This document shows positions 1-10,245 of a DNA stretch of 37,098 nucleotides, piece by piece. Position numbers and translations under genes: made by a program. Positions within the stretch are counted from its first letter, which is position 1. Each line of letters starts with the position of its first letter. The notes beneath the pieces are model-generated. The model was given only the letters and a program-made list of their open reading frames with translations, was not told the origin of the DNA and did not search any database. Source of the DNA: Aculops lycopersici (lineage: Eukaryota; Arthropoda; Arachnida; Trombidiformes; Eriophyidae); contig WNKI01000003.1 of NCBI GenBank assembly GCA_015350385.1, positions 1,979,803 through 2,016,900 on the forward strand. Reading direction: 5' to 3'.

Positions 1-9
1 GTACGACTG

Positions 10-81
10 AGTAGATAGAGAGTAGAGAGTGTAGAGAGAGGAGNGAAGANGANNGNNGAANNGNAGAGAGAGAGAGAGAGA
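10..81. repeat. GA-rich microsatellite containing ambiguous bases
   Basis: The tract is almost pure G and A and carries nine Ns (44, 50, 53, 54, 56, 57, 61, 62, 64). It ends in a clean (AG)n run. The Ns indicate unresolved consensus in the repeat, so its length here is not reliable. Confidence 0.85.
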
Positions 82-1179
82 CGAACAATTGATTGGCAAA
101 TAAGAGCCAGCTCTTGCTACGGTATCAACCTGTTACGTCACCAACCACTTGGCGCCTTCAGCTTCTTCAGCAATTTACTTTTCTTCCTCTCCCTCTCTTT
201 ACACAAGCAGGCACTTGAATCTTGACTGGGATTCTTAGTAAAGGAAGCGGTTTTAGTGCATGTTTAGGTGGCACATGGCAACAAGTGAAGTTGAAACTAG
301 TCAACTGGTCACAAGAAGAGACAAATTCATTTGTCTCTTAGGAATTCAAGTTTTCCATTGTCGCATGAGTGACGGTCGTCTCTTATTTGCAATCAAACTT
401 GAACTTTGTTGCCGGCGCCTCGGTGGTGCCAAAGTTGGACGGTTTCACTCTCGGTTTGGATGGATGACTAGAGTCGTTTTGGACGCTAATAAATTTTACT
501 GACGGATAGGGTGCATTTGTCAATTGTTCTCTCGTTAGCGCAGGTAAATTCTGATGCTCTCTCTCTCTCTCCGCCCATAGTGCAGGTAAACTGCAGCTAC
601 TGATGCAGTAAAAGTGAGCCCGCGACATTAGTAGCAAAGGCTGCAATGGCAACGGCAACGGCAAAGTCGAGCAACAAGTGGTTGTAACTCGCCATGGTCT
701 TATGCGCTTGACTTGTTTCGTCTTGCGACTCAATCTCCAAGCTGCCAGCATTGGTATTGTCGCCACTAATGCCACTACTCGCCGCTGCCCCAAGTATATT
801 GGCCGTTCAACTTAAGCTGGGTGCCTAAAATAAAGGCGATCGTATGGCCAGAGACTCGATTGCCCGGCGAGGTTCAAACTGAAGCAAACTGAAGCTGTGA
901 TCTTTCTAGTCAAATGAACCGCGAGACTTGGCAACGGCAAAAGGTTAACTCAAACTCCTCCAAGTCTCTAAATCCTCCTACTCTTTGCTTCGATTTCAGA
1001 TCATTCATCGCATGTTAGTTACTTGTTGCGAGTCCACAAATCAGCCTCCGGCATGCGAGCGTCATGAGCATCTCATCTAGTTAGCCATATTAGTTCACTA
1101 TAAAGAATAAGTGAGCTGTGCTCTGCTTTGCCGACTACGACGAGCAGCGGCAAAGTAAAAGCACTCGAGACACTCACTT

Positions 1180-1202
1180 TCTCTCTCTCTCTCTCTCTCT
1201 CT
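1180..1202. repeat. (CT)n microsatellite
   Basis: An uninterrupted run of about eleven CT units in non-coding DNA. Confidence 0.9.
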
Positions 1203-3958
1203 GACCCTCGCTATCTCTGTTTCTATCTCGGCAAAAAGAAACACTGAAAAGTCTATTCGATCTATAGAGTTGAGTGATATCTCAAATGGAAACAACTTGT
1301 TAGAGTGGAGTGGATAAAGGGGAGAGAGTGCGAGAGTTACTGAGTGAGTCTTTCAGTTGGCCATTTGGTCACACTGGACACAACACACAGTTGGCTGGTT
1401 TGCGCAGCAAACAGGTGGAGGCAAGTAGGTGAGGGCACTTAGTTAGTTAACTCGGCAACGGTGCGCTACAATAGTTATGGGAGTGAACGAGTGAGTGTGA
1501 TACAATCCAAACGGAGTCAGACAAACTGACCCAACTTAAGCTAGTTAATCTCATAGAAATTATTTCAGTTTTCGGATTCAAAATAAAACAAGCAAATGAC
1601 GACAACGTCTGGTAGAATTACAAAAACAACAACAACCACTGCGACGAGGACGATCACGTCGGCGCTTGTGACAGGTAAACTAGCTTGACATTTACAAGCG
1701 CTTCCAGCCGTCCCTCACTAATGCAATGAATGAAAGCGACCAACAACCACCGCAGTCATCTGCAAACTCAGCTGATCGCGTTTATTAGCATCAACGGCTA
1801 CGCCGGCGTCGTAGTCTAGTTCGATGTCGTTCAGATCAAACTTAAGGAGTTCAAGTTACATAGCAAATCGAAATTCATAGCCGAGAGATTGCCGAGTGGC
1901 CGCACCCATCAGATATCATGTTTTTCCTTTCGCCAAAGTAATTGCCGCTGTCGCCGTCGCCATTGAATGTCCACTTGCAATAGAATTTTAGTAGCCATTC
2001 AATTGCTCCCGTCTTGCAAGTGAAGAAGATTGGTGGGCGAATATAACAGTTGTCCGGTGTCATTGTAACTGCCACTTCTAGTCAACCAAACGGCCATTCA
2101 GCCAACAAACTTAACAACCAGCCAATCAATCAAGACGTCAAGTTAGCCAACAAGCCAAAAGTAAAGGTGCAATAGCAATAGCAATGGAGAGAAAGTGAGC
2201 TGCGCCCAAGTGAGCAGCCAATCCACTGGCCAATCGCTTTAGTTTGTAGTCCAGCCAAAATTTTAGACTTGATCCTGTTGATGCGATGAATGTTTTGGGT
2301 CCAACGAGAATTGCAGCTATCATTTTGTGAAACTAAAATATCTAGCCGGAAGTCGGCAACAAGCGGCTGCTGTTGCTGCTGTTGATGTTGTTGTGGACGT
2401 GAAGAGAGTGATAGTTGTCCAGCTCACACAGGTGATGTCCTTTTGGCTTGCATATCGGCATTGCAAACCGTTTGAAATATACTCGAGTTACACAGCTTGT
2501 CTCAATAATTGCTTTACAGTTATCAGTCGCAGGATAGATCTGCGAGCAGGAAAGACCGCAGCGTTGAACGGCCGTCCTGCGCATTCTTTCCAGCAGTTTA
2601 GATCGAGTGTAGTTTGAGGTGACTGGACATCATCAATTGGAGCTAAGGCGAGAGGCTTTGGGGTAAAAAGGGCAAACTACAAGAGATGCGTCAGCCGACA
2701 GGAAAGTTGTTGAGTCATCGCTTATCCAGTGGCTCGTTGCTTGATTTCTCCGATGCTCAGCTGCTTGGTGACTTTTCATCTTGAATGATTGTGATTTGTG
2801 AGCAACTCGCATGGCAACTGCCACATTTGGCTTCCTCTTTCCGCCACTTGTTGCCTGTCTGTCTAGTTGACTGCCAACTGCATTAGCCTCCTCCGCCTCG
2901 CCATCCTACCACTGCTTCAATCTGAAGTGCTGAGGTAATTATGATCATGGGCAATAAATAAAAATCATCGCCTGCATCTTAGTAAGCAGCACAGTCTACA
3001 GTCACCAAATGTAGAGTTGATGCTCTTAGGGATGACGAACAGGTAACATCAGCATAGGACATAACAATCAGCAAGCAACTCATTGTTGGCCGAGCACGGT
3101 GTGGCCAAGCGCCGGTCGAATGGCGGCAAGTGGTTGGCGCGAAAGTGAGCGACTAACGAGAAGCGGAAAAAAGTAAGCAAGCTGAAGATTAAGTGGAAGA
3201 CGGGAGAAGGTAAATTGATTTCTCATTTAGATTGAATGACTCCAAATATAACAATCATACCAAGCGCAAGATAACCAAGACGAACATTTCATCTAGCTAG
3301 CGAGTTTAAAGATAACTCCATGTTCTGCGACTAGCTCCATGTGGCTAGCTAGCCAGCTGATTGGTTTAGCAAGTTTTCAGCAACAACATCATCAAGATAA
3401 GAGCAACGAGCAATGAGATAGATTTAAGTTGGATTTGAGTTGAGTGGTTAAGTTTTGTTGTTGAAAGAACAACTACAACAAAAGATAGAGAGATACATCG
3501 TCAGCAATAAAAGTAACTCTTCTTTTCGTGAATTGAAATTATCAATATGAGGAGCTCACGCAACAATCGAATGTCTTGCCATCTTTAACTCTACCTGCAG
3601 CTCCGAAATCTTGCCAAGTTTAGAATTTTTCCCCTCGATTCATCAAATCAAAGTGGCTAGTATTACAAGCCAGGCAACAGCTTGTTGTAGGTTGAAGAAA
3701 ACTACTATCTGCGTCATGAAAACTCGTCGACATGCCACAAATAATAAGGAATTTGTCGCCACTTTATGACAGTATATTCGCAAAAACCACCTGACGACTG
3801 CCGGAAGATGAACCGCCTCCGGAGGCCAGAAGTCTGTAGTTGACATTCTGCTCGAGCCACTGGACACATCATTTTAATTTCATAACTGATGAGAGAACAA
3901 CTCAAAACAAGCTGAGATTATCAACGAGAAAACTCCTTAGTTAGAAGTCGGCGGCAAG

Positions 3959-3966
3959 TATATAAA
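3959..3966 (+). promoter_or_regulatory. candidate TATA box of the lipase gene
   Basis: TATATAAA lies about 200 bases before the first in-frame ATG of the lipase (4161). A start site near 3990 would give a 5' UTR of roughly 170 bases. Position and sequence fit; there is no other evidence. Confidence 0.4.
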
Positions 3967-4160
3967 AAAGATTCCAAAGACAAAAGAGCAAAGAAAACAA
4001 CTATAGAACAGTAACTAGATTATCTCAAGCCCCAGAGAACCGAAGGAATAACTGTGAAACTGATTAGCTGAAATCCCAAAATAAATAAGAAAAAACGATT
4101 AAGGGAAGTTGATTAAAACAAGAATCCCGACAACGAGAGATAATCACGACAATTGAAGTC

Positions 4161-7100
4161 ATGCTTAGGGGGGAGGCTCGCTCATTTATCTCACCCCTAG
4201 CGCTGTTACGATCATCTCTCATCAATCTCATGCTCATAAGCTCAATGGTCATCAACTTGGGTAAGTGTATCTCTCGACTAAAGAATTGGCTGACTAACTG
4301 GCTGACTGACACTTAATAAGCGCAAGGGTGTCTTGTTGTTTAATTGCGAGAGTCTCTCGACTCAGTTGCCCATCATTCGTTTCAAAACAAATAACAAAGA
4401 GGAGAAAATTTATTAATCTCGAAGTAATCTCACCTGTCTATTACAAAAAACAACCAATTAAAACCACTCCACAGCAAACTGCGGTGGAGTTGATCATTGC
4501 TACTCAGATCTCGGCTGCTTCCCTCTAAGCGAGCAATTCTATCATCCCCGCCACCGACCATTCAATGTGCGCCCCTGGCACCGGAAGCGCATTAAAACAC
4601 AGTTTGAGATCTACAACCGCCGACACCCGGATGGCTTCATGCTTGCGCCTTGGGATAGGCGCAACCTGTTGATGTCTGGCTTTGATCCAAAACTTGAAAC
4701 CAAAATCATAATACCTGGCTGGTTGGATAACATCAAGCGCACGCTTTGGTTTAAGAGGATGAAGGATGCCTTTCAATATTATTGGCGTCCCGTTAATGTG
4801 ATTGTAGTATATTGGAAAAATTTCACTCCCTACACAATAGCAACGGCAAACACTCGAGTGGTTGGCGCCGAGTTGGCCAATTTAATCAAGTTCCTCGAGC
4901 GCGAGTGCGGCTACGATCGCTCCTACTACCACATCATTGGCCATAGTTTGGGTGCCCATATTGGCGGCTACGCCGGCGACCGATTGCCCGGCTTGGGCCG
5001 CATCACTGCCCTCGATCCGGCTAGACCATTCTTTCAACACATGCCAAAGAGTGTTCGTCTCGACCGAGGCGATGCCAAGTTTGTCGATGCCATACATAGT
5101 GATTTTACGCCAGAGAATGCCATCTTTCTATTAATGTCCTTTGGTATGACCACGCCAGTGGGACATGTTGACTTTTATCCAAATGGTCCGCCATTGTTGC
5201 AAGCCGGTTGCTTGAGGGACACACTAATGTCCGTTAGGAATGGAATTCTACGTGGACTTCAGCACAATTCCCTATCAATCGCTTTCCTCGAGGCGGTTCG
5301 TTACCTGACCGCTTGTGACCATCAGCGCAGTCACGAATGGTTCACGGAATCCATCTTGAATAGGCAGTGTGTTTTTGTTGGCGTTAGGTGTAACGAGTTC
5401 GAGGGGATGATTAATGGCAGGTGTACCTGTGACGACTCGCCAAGCGCTTGCGCAATAATGGGCATTCACGCGGATCAAATGTTCATGCACGGAGTCCATG
5501 ATGATCCCTGGCCTTTGCGCGGAAGTAACCTCGGCTCCTCCACAATGGCGGCTGCCGCGAGGCCCTTGGCAAGACCGGTGGTCCCGGGTGGGCGTGACCG
5601 ATACTTTAATCGGCGCCAAAAGAGCAACAGTTTAATGCGTTACAAGAGAATGTTTGAGGAAGGATCAGGAGAAATGAACGAGCAGCGACAGGTTGTGGAT
5701 CCTGTTTTAGATGAGAATGACGTTTACGCGCACCTCAAATACCAGCGACAATCCACTGATCAAATTACAGCTAATCAAGTGCCAATTTTGCCAATACCTC
5801 AAGAGCAGTATTATTACTATACTGATGATATTGGTGATGATCATGATGATAATAATTTCTCTCCATTCAGCAAGTTGGACGAGATGCAAGACAAACTCTT
5901 TCTTGAATATTTGAAATCAAATCTATTTGAGCCACAAAATAAGGCGCCGCTACCTAGACCATTCGCGGGTGGCAACAGTGATGTTGGTAGATATAATGAG
6001 CCGAGCGGCGGAGATTTCGATCCTTTGAGGCCGGATAGTAGTGAGCTCATCGTAACGGAGCAACAGCCGAGTCAATTTGACTTTCTATTCCACCAGCAAG
6101 CTCAATATCCTTTCAATCAACATCCAACACTAATGTCCGACGTGGATCGCGACTTTGAGGATTGGTACGAGAACTCTAGTCGCTGGTATTTGAAGACAAA
6201 CAATAGGCCTGACTATTGTGTTAATCAATACCAGCTTTTAGTTTATTTAGGTCCACTCAAATCGTCAAATCGCAAAGAGAAACTCAGGGCCAACCTGTTG
6301 ATATCGATCATTGGATCTCGCGGTCAGCTTGTAAACCAAAGGTTTGTTCCACGCGGTAGCCAGCTGGACTCCTTTACAATGCAACCATTTTTTATCCTAT
6401 TAGAAGGTTCCTATTCCCTGGGCAATATACTAAGCGTTGCTATTGGTTGGGAGGCCCGTTATGATCCGGATCCAATCCAAGCAACCGTCAGCTTTGAGAG
6501 CAATATGCTCTCGAATTTGGAGTCAGTGTTGCCCAGTTACAAGGCTAAACATCCTTGGCTTTCGGAAACACTCAAATACGATCATAGTCGTGGATTTAGA
6601 TGGAATCAACACCATCAACATCTACCTCCCATTGCTCACTCAACTATAAACTCGCAAGCAACTGGCGGAAGTTTGACCGGCAACCTGTTGTCGAATATTG
6701 GCATCGAACTGGACAGACGATCAGGAGGCGGGAGGCTCCAAAACCACCTGACATATTTGGTGCACGAACTCGATATTGCAGCTACCTCAGAGAATAGTGA
6801 TTGTAAATTAGAAAGCAAATTTAGTGGCAATAATGATGGTCAATGTTCGGCTAAACCGCAAAGGAGATCGGACGATCTGTTGACGATGGACATGAGCGAT
6901 TTAGGGTTCGAGGAGGCTAATATTGACGCGCTTGCTGAGGACGAACTAAACCCAGTTAGCTCGTCGTTGTCGATTGATCAACAACCTCAGCTTGTTAGAT
7001 ACATCCAATCAGTCCACCATCCACATCCACTGACACAACTACACCAATTGCAGATGCCATTGGAACAGCCCAGTCTACAACAGCAAATAACCGAACCGCT

Positions 7101-7452
7101 CCACACTTCAGGAAGAATCGGAAACCACATCACCGCCGTGCTGCACAACATTAACCTGCACGAGGATCCCGATATTGAGGACTCAATTGTGATCAACGAG
7201 GTTGTTATAAGTCCCTTGCAGGCTAACTACGGGAAATTTGGCTCCAAAACTAGCCGAACCTTCTGTCCACCTCATCGAGGCTTTCACCTGCGACGCGATC
7301 AAACTGTTAGGTTGGTTGCAAATCTCATTGGTAAATGCAATCAGGTGGTTGATAATTTTGCCCACAGTTTCCAATACAACCCACCACACCCGCCGCGAAC
7401 TCGACCACAGCCCATTCATAGACCAATTCAACCTCAAGCCTTTAGGGCCTAG
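4161..7452 (+). CDS. secreted pancreatic-type lipase with a split C-terminal PLAT domain
   Basis: Two exons, 4161-4260 and 4508-7452, give 1,014 residues. The donor GTAAGT at 4261 (phase 1) and the acceptor TACTCAG at 4507 restore frame and yield Leu-Gly-Cys-Phe just after the leader, as at the N-terminus of pancreatic lipases. ATG 4161 is the first ATG after an in-frame stop at 4110, and exon 1 encodes a hydrophobic signal-peptide-like segment. The alpha/beta-hydrolase domain has the GHSLG elbow with nucleophile Ser180, Asp203 in LDPARP, and His305 after Cys303-Asp304, so the triad is complete and hydrolysis of acylglycerols or phospholipids in the lumen or outside the cell is expected. A low-complexity linker of about 200 residues follows. 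A PLAT-like beta-sandwich starts near 600, is interrupted at about 697-922, and resumes to Cys953 and Cys977, which match the last disulfide of pancreatic lipase. The family is usually about 450 residues; the excess is linker, insertion and tail. The exact substrate is not known. Confidence 0.9.
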
Positions 7453-7464
7453 TGATTAGAATTC

Positions 7465-7470
7465 AATAAA
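7465..7470 (+). terminator. polyadenylation signal of the lipase
   Basis: AATAAA lies 13 bases after the lipase stop codon and is followed by a T/G-rich stretch, as expected of a cleavage and polyadenylation site. Confidence 0.75.
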
Positions 7471-7511
7471 ATATTTGTTTTGTTTTGTTTTCCACAAATG
7501 AATCGCTATTG

Positions 7512-7517
7512 TTTATT
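7512..7517 (-). terminator. polyadenylation signal overlapping a stop codon
   Basis: On the minus strand TAATAAA contains both the stop of the short open segment 7516-7623 and an AATAAA hexamer. It may mark the 3' end of the broken minus-strand gene and would face the 3' end of the lipase gene. Confidence 0.35.
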
Positions 7518-8742
7518 AGTCTATAATTTGTCGCGATCGATTGACACCAGAGATATCACGTTTCAGTATGACAACTCCGCCACCATGGGCTCGCAATCTA
7601 CCACGCTCATAGGTTTTGTTCATACAGGTGCCTCAGTAATGTCTCGGACCGAGTTAGTTTCGCTCAGATAATGCAGTCGATTTTTCAAATTTGTCCTGTA
7701 CCACATTGAGACTTGGCGAATAGTTAAAAATCTATCTATCATATAGTAGAAATCTAGTAAATCTTTTCTCATGTTGATCATCCTTGTGCTAATGAACTCA
7801 AGATTTTGAGACTTATGAAGATCAAGTCGCGAGTATAGAGACATGTTATTTGAAATGTCCCAATTTGTTTGTTGATTGTTCAATTCAAGACACTCGTGCA
7901 AGTAATGAGCACTTGAATAGTTTGTAATTGAAGAGGTTATAATATCACAGGTTTTATGTTCAATCCAAGCCTCCTGCACCATATTCTCATCCTGTTTTAT
8001 TTATGACTTCTATTGGAAGTTTGGTGAAGCTTAAAAATATCCGGCTTGGTCAAATCTAAATCTCAGGCGATCATCAAAATTGAGTGTCCGATTGATCCTT
8101 CAATAGCATTTTCTTGTGGAATCCTTATGAAAAACATACTCATCTGGATGAGTATACAATCGTCTGGTGCAATCTTACGAGGTGAAGTTATCCATGTGGA
8201 AAGTGCCCATAATATTTGAATTCCAACTAGTTATCTTAACTCCACCGGCATTCTCATGTAAGATTTTGCAATTTTGATCCCAACTCGTCCAAATGGCTGC
8301 GACAAAATTTTGGATTCCCATCAACGCTGAATTTCGTTATTGAAGCACTTACATTCACGTAATAATTATGCTGAATTAAACGGACCACCGCGGGATGGTA
8401 GGGCGTAACATCTAAAACTTTCGATTTTACTTCCCAAGTTGGATGCTTCAAACTGCAATGAGATAGTAATTCGTCGAGTGGATCTATAGAGTCTTCATCC
8501 AATCTGTAATCACCCTCAACGACTTCCGTCCGACAAGTTCTCGCATTTCTCGTCCAATGGCCGCAAACTTTATTGGTCTGGCACATAGTCCAAACTCGAT
8601 CAACCACTTCTTCAAGGTATGGCTCTGATTCCTCGCAAACTATTTTTGTTATTTTATTGACATTTTCAAAGAAACCTCTTGATCCAACCAGCCAAAAAGT
8701 TGAGATTGGACACATTACCGTAATTAGATCATGAGACAGCAT
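7516..8742 (-). pseudogene. broken or heavily spliced gene of unknown family
   Basis: I do not recognise the product. Three open pieces follow one another on the minus strand. The first, 8742-8254, is 162 codons, with a hydrophobic N-terminus and several Cys and Trp residues. The second is a long frame in which a 121-codon run begins at ATG 7985 and ends at 7620. The third is a 35-codon segment with ATG 7623 and stop 7516. The second frame reads backwards past ATG 7985 to about 8299 as peptide-like sequence, broken by in-frame stops whose first bases are at 8177, 8102, 8033, 8012 and 8003. One good donor, GTAAGT just after the Asn codon at 8355-8357, pairs with TCGCAG to give a 56-base intron, but the reading frame does not stay open beyond it. 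Either the gene is decaying, or it has small introns I cannot resolve. An AATAAA at 7997-8002 could instead end a shorter first gene. Confidence 0.4.
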
Positions 8743-9393
8743 CTTTCAATTTGTTTACCACTAATACTTTTGAAGGAATTGATAGTGGGGACGAATGAGC
8801 TGGCGCGTCCTAGCAACTTGTTAGATTGGCAGTCTTTAGATCTTTGTTTACAAAATTCAAGTGAAAGGCGGAAATTTATATGAAAGAGGTGAATCTCTAT
8901 GAATGCTCTTTATGGCACGAGCCATCAGCTCCTAGCAAAACCTCAGGGTCGATCTATCAAACTGTTGAATTTAGATCCGAATAATGCAATCAAATCAGGA
9001 AAGAAGTAGTCTTCTCTGATGAAAAGATTCTCATTCAACACTCATTACGGTAGTGTTGCATCGGGATACTGTGCAAATCGAGCTGATGAGAATGCAACGC
9101 ATGTTCTGGACCAAGATGATTGGTGACTCGTCGCAAAGATTATCATCTTTGCTGCTTCTGAGGGCTTTTGCAATCAATGAGTTCATTTGAAGAGTAAGGT
9201 GGCAAATTCTCTTCAAGATATTGATACGAACTTGAGCATCACTAAATACATAATAATGAATCGAATGAGTTTCTTGAGAAGATCATATTGCCCCGGGGGA
9301 TATTTTAATGGACGCAACACTTGATGGTTTTGAAGTGGCATTTGGAATAACTTAAGTTCCTAGGAAAACGTTAGGTTATGCTACAACCTATTA
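8743..9393. other. intergenic, nothing recognised
   Basis: Between the broken locus and PEX19 there is no convincing gene. A 61-codon minus-strand frame at 9031-9216 starts only at TTG and resembles nothing I know. The start of the 162-codon segment (ATG at 8742) has an A at -3, so a promoter for it may lie here. An ATTAAA at 9304-9309 on the minus strand may be the PEX19 polyadenylation signal. Confidence 0.45.
9304..9309 (-). terminator. possible PEX19 polyadenylation signal (ATTAAA)
   Basis: The common variant hexamer ATTAAA lies 84 bases past the PEX19 stop on the minus strand. I see no AATAAA closer. Confidence 0.35.
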
Positions 9394-9966
9394 CTACATA
9401 ACTGAGCATTTGCTCATGCCATCTGGAACTGTAAGTTCACTCGGTGGTGCGCCAAGACTTTGCATCTTTTCCATCAAATCCAAGTTCTTGACAAATCGAT
9501 CCTGATTGCCCAGGGACTCGTCATCAAAAACCTCTATAATCTCATTTATAATATCTCTCTGTTTCGAGTATCGCTTCTTATCACTCTTGCTAAGAGTTTC
9601 GTTGTTCTTTTGGAGCCATTCATCAAATTTTGGCGAAAGATCCTTGAGAGCGGGATAGAGTAACTCTTTCGATAGGAGATTTTGCATTAGATCAAAGATT
9701 TCTGGGACTGTTTCGTTCATCTTGGCTTGAGCTTCAGCTGGATCTATAGAATCTAGCTCTTTCTTCATATCGGCGAAGAATTTATCCATTGATTTTTCAG
9801 GATCATCCTCGAACTTCTGTTGCTTGGAAGTTTTGGCCCGAGCTGTCGATGGTTTTGGAATCTCCTTTTCGGCAACCGTTTTCTTCGGTTTATCGTTGAG
9901 CATATCGTTTAAGGCCTCCTCGAGGAGGTCGTTTAATTGATCGTCTTTGATATCCTTATCAGCCAT
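9394..9966 (-). CDS. PEX19: peroxisomal membrane protein chaperone PEX19
   Basis: 190 residues in one exon. PEX19 binds newly made peroxisomal membrane proteins in the cytosol and hands them to PEX3 on the peroxisome. The N-terminal LNDLLEEALNDML helix (about 11-23) corresponds to the PEX3-binding helix. The folded cargo-binding domain is clear from about 84: LMQNLLSKELLYPALKDLSP then EWLQKN, followed by the helices around the LMEKMQ motif and the conserved LGAPP. The C-terminus is Cys-Ser-Val-Met, a CaaX box of the type farnesyltransferase uses, matching farnesylated PEX19 elsewhere. The protein is short: human PEX19 has 299 residues, and what is missing is mainly the disordered middle and its amphipathic segments. 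It lies 279 bases downstream of BAP1 on the same strand, with its own probable promoter in the gap. Confidence 0.95.
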   Translation of the reverse strand: MADKDIKDDQLNDLLEEALNDMLNDKPKKTVAEKEIPKPSTARAKTSKQQKFEDDPEKSMDKFFADMKKELDSIDPAEAQAKMNETVPEIFDLMQNLLSKELLYPALKDLSPKFDEWLQKNNETLSKSDKKRYSKQRDIINEIIEVFDDESLGNQDRFVKNLDLMEKMQSLGAPPSELTVPDGMSKCSVM

Positions 9967-10208
9967 TTTGATAGTTGATTTGATAGATTTTTTCGTTGTT
10001 CGAATTTATGGTCTCTATGACTACGACTGTGTGAGCCGGAGCATAAGCAACTTGTGAGACGCCTTGAAGATGTTTTTTGCTCTCAAACATGCGCTCGTTC
10101 TGACGCTCGCCAGAAAAATAACAAAACAACAGGTGGTTGGCTTTGGTTCAAGGAAGGGAGTTCGATGTTTCGAAGAACATCGAGTCGGTCCTAAATTTCT
10201 AGTCAAAT

Positions 10209-10214
10209 TTTATT
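10209..10214 (-). terminator. polyadenylation signal of the BAP1 gene
   Basis: AATAAA on the minus strand, 31 bases after the BAP1 stop codon, within the 279-base gap before PEX19. Confidence 0.65.
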
Positions 10215-10245
10215 AGAAATTATCATCTAGTTTCTGGTAAATCTA

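Larger units (their letters stand above)
1..3958. other. non-coding region upstream of the lipase
   Basis: I see no convincing gene in this stretch. The longest open frames on either strand are under 140 codons, rich in repeat-encoded residues, and match no family I know. It holds a GA tract with Ns at the left edge, a CT tract near 1180, a perfect 12-base palindrome (GGCTAGCTAGCC) at 3344-3355, and scattered AATAAA words (for example 2953-2958) that no coding region supports as 3' ends. It is probably intergenic or regulatory sequence for the lipase, or intron of a gene lying to the left. Confidence 0.5.

Noticed and set aside
1597..1672. ATG followed by a Thr-rich open stretch ending in a GTAAAC donor
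   Set aside because: It could be a first exon, but it encodes no signal peptide, its phase does not fit the lipase acceptor, and the 4161 exon fits far better.
4328..4528. 66-codon plus-strand frame just before the lipase exon
   Set aside because: It starts only at GTG, lies in the lipase intron, and its frame does not join the lipase.
5275..5619. 114-codon minus-strand frame inside the lipase
   Set aside because: It is antisense to the best-conserved part of the lipase, and the lipase frame is clearly the coding one.
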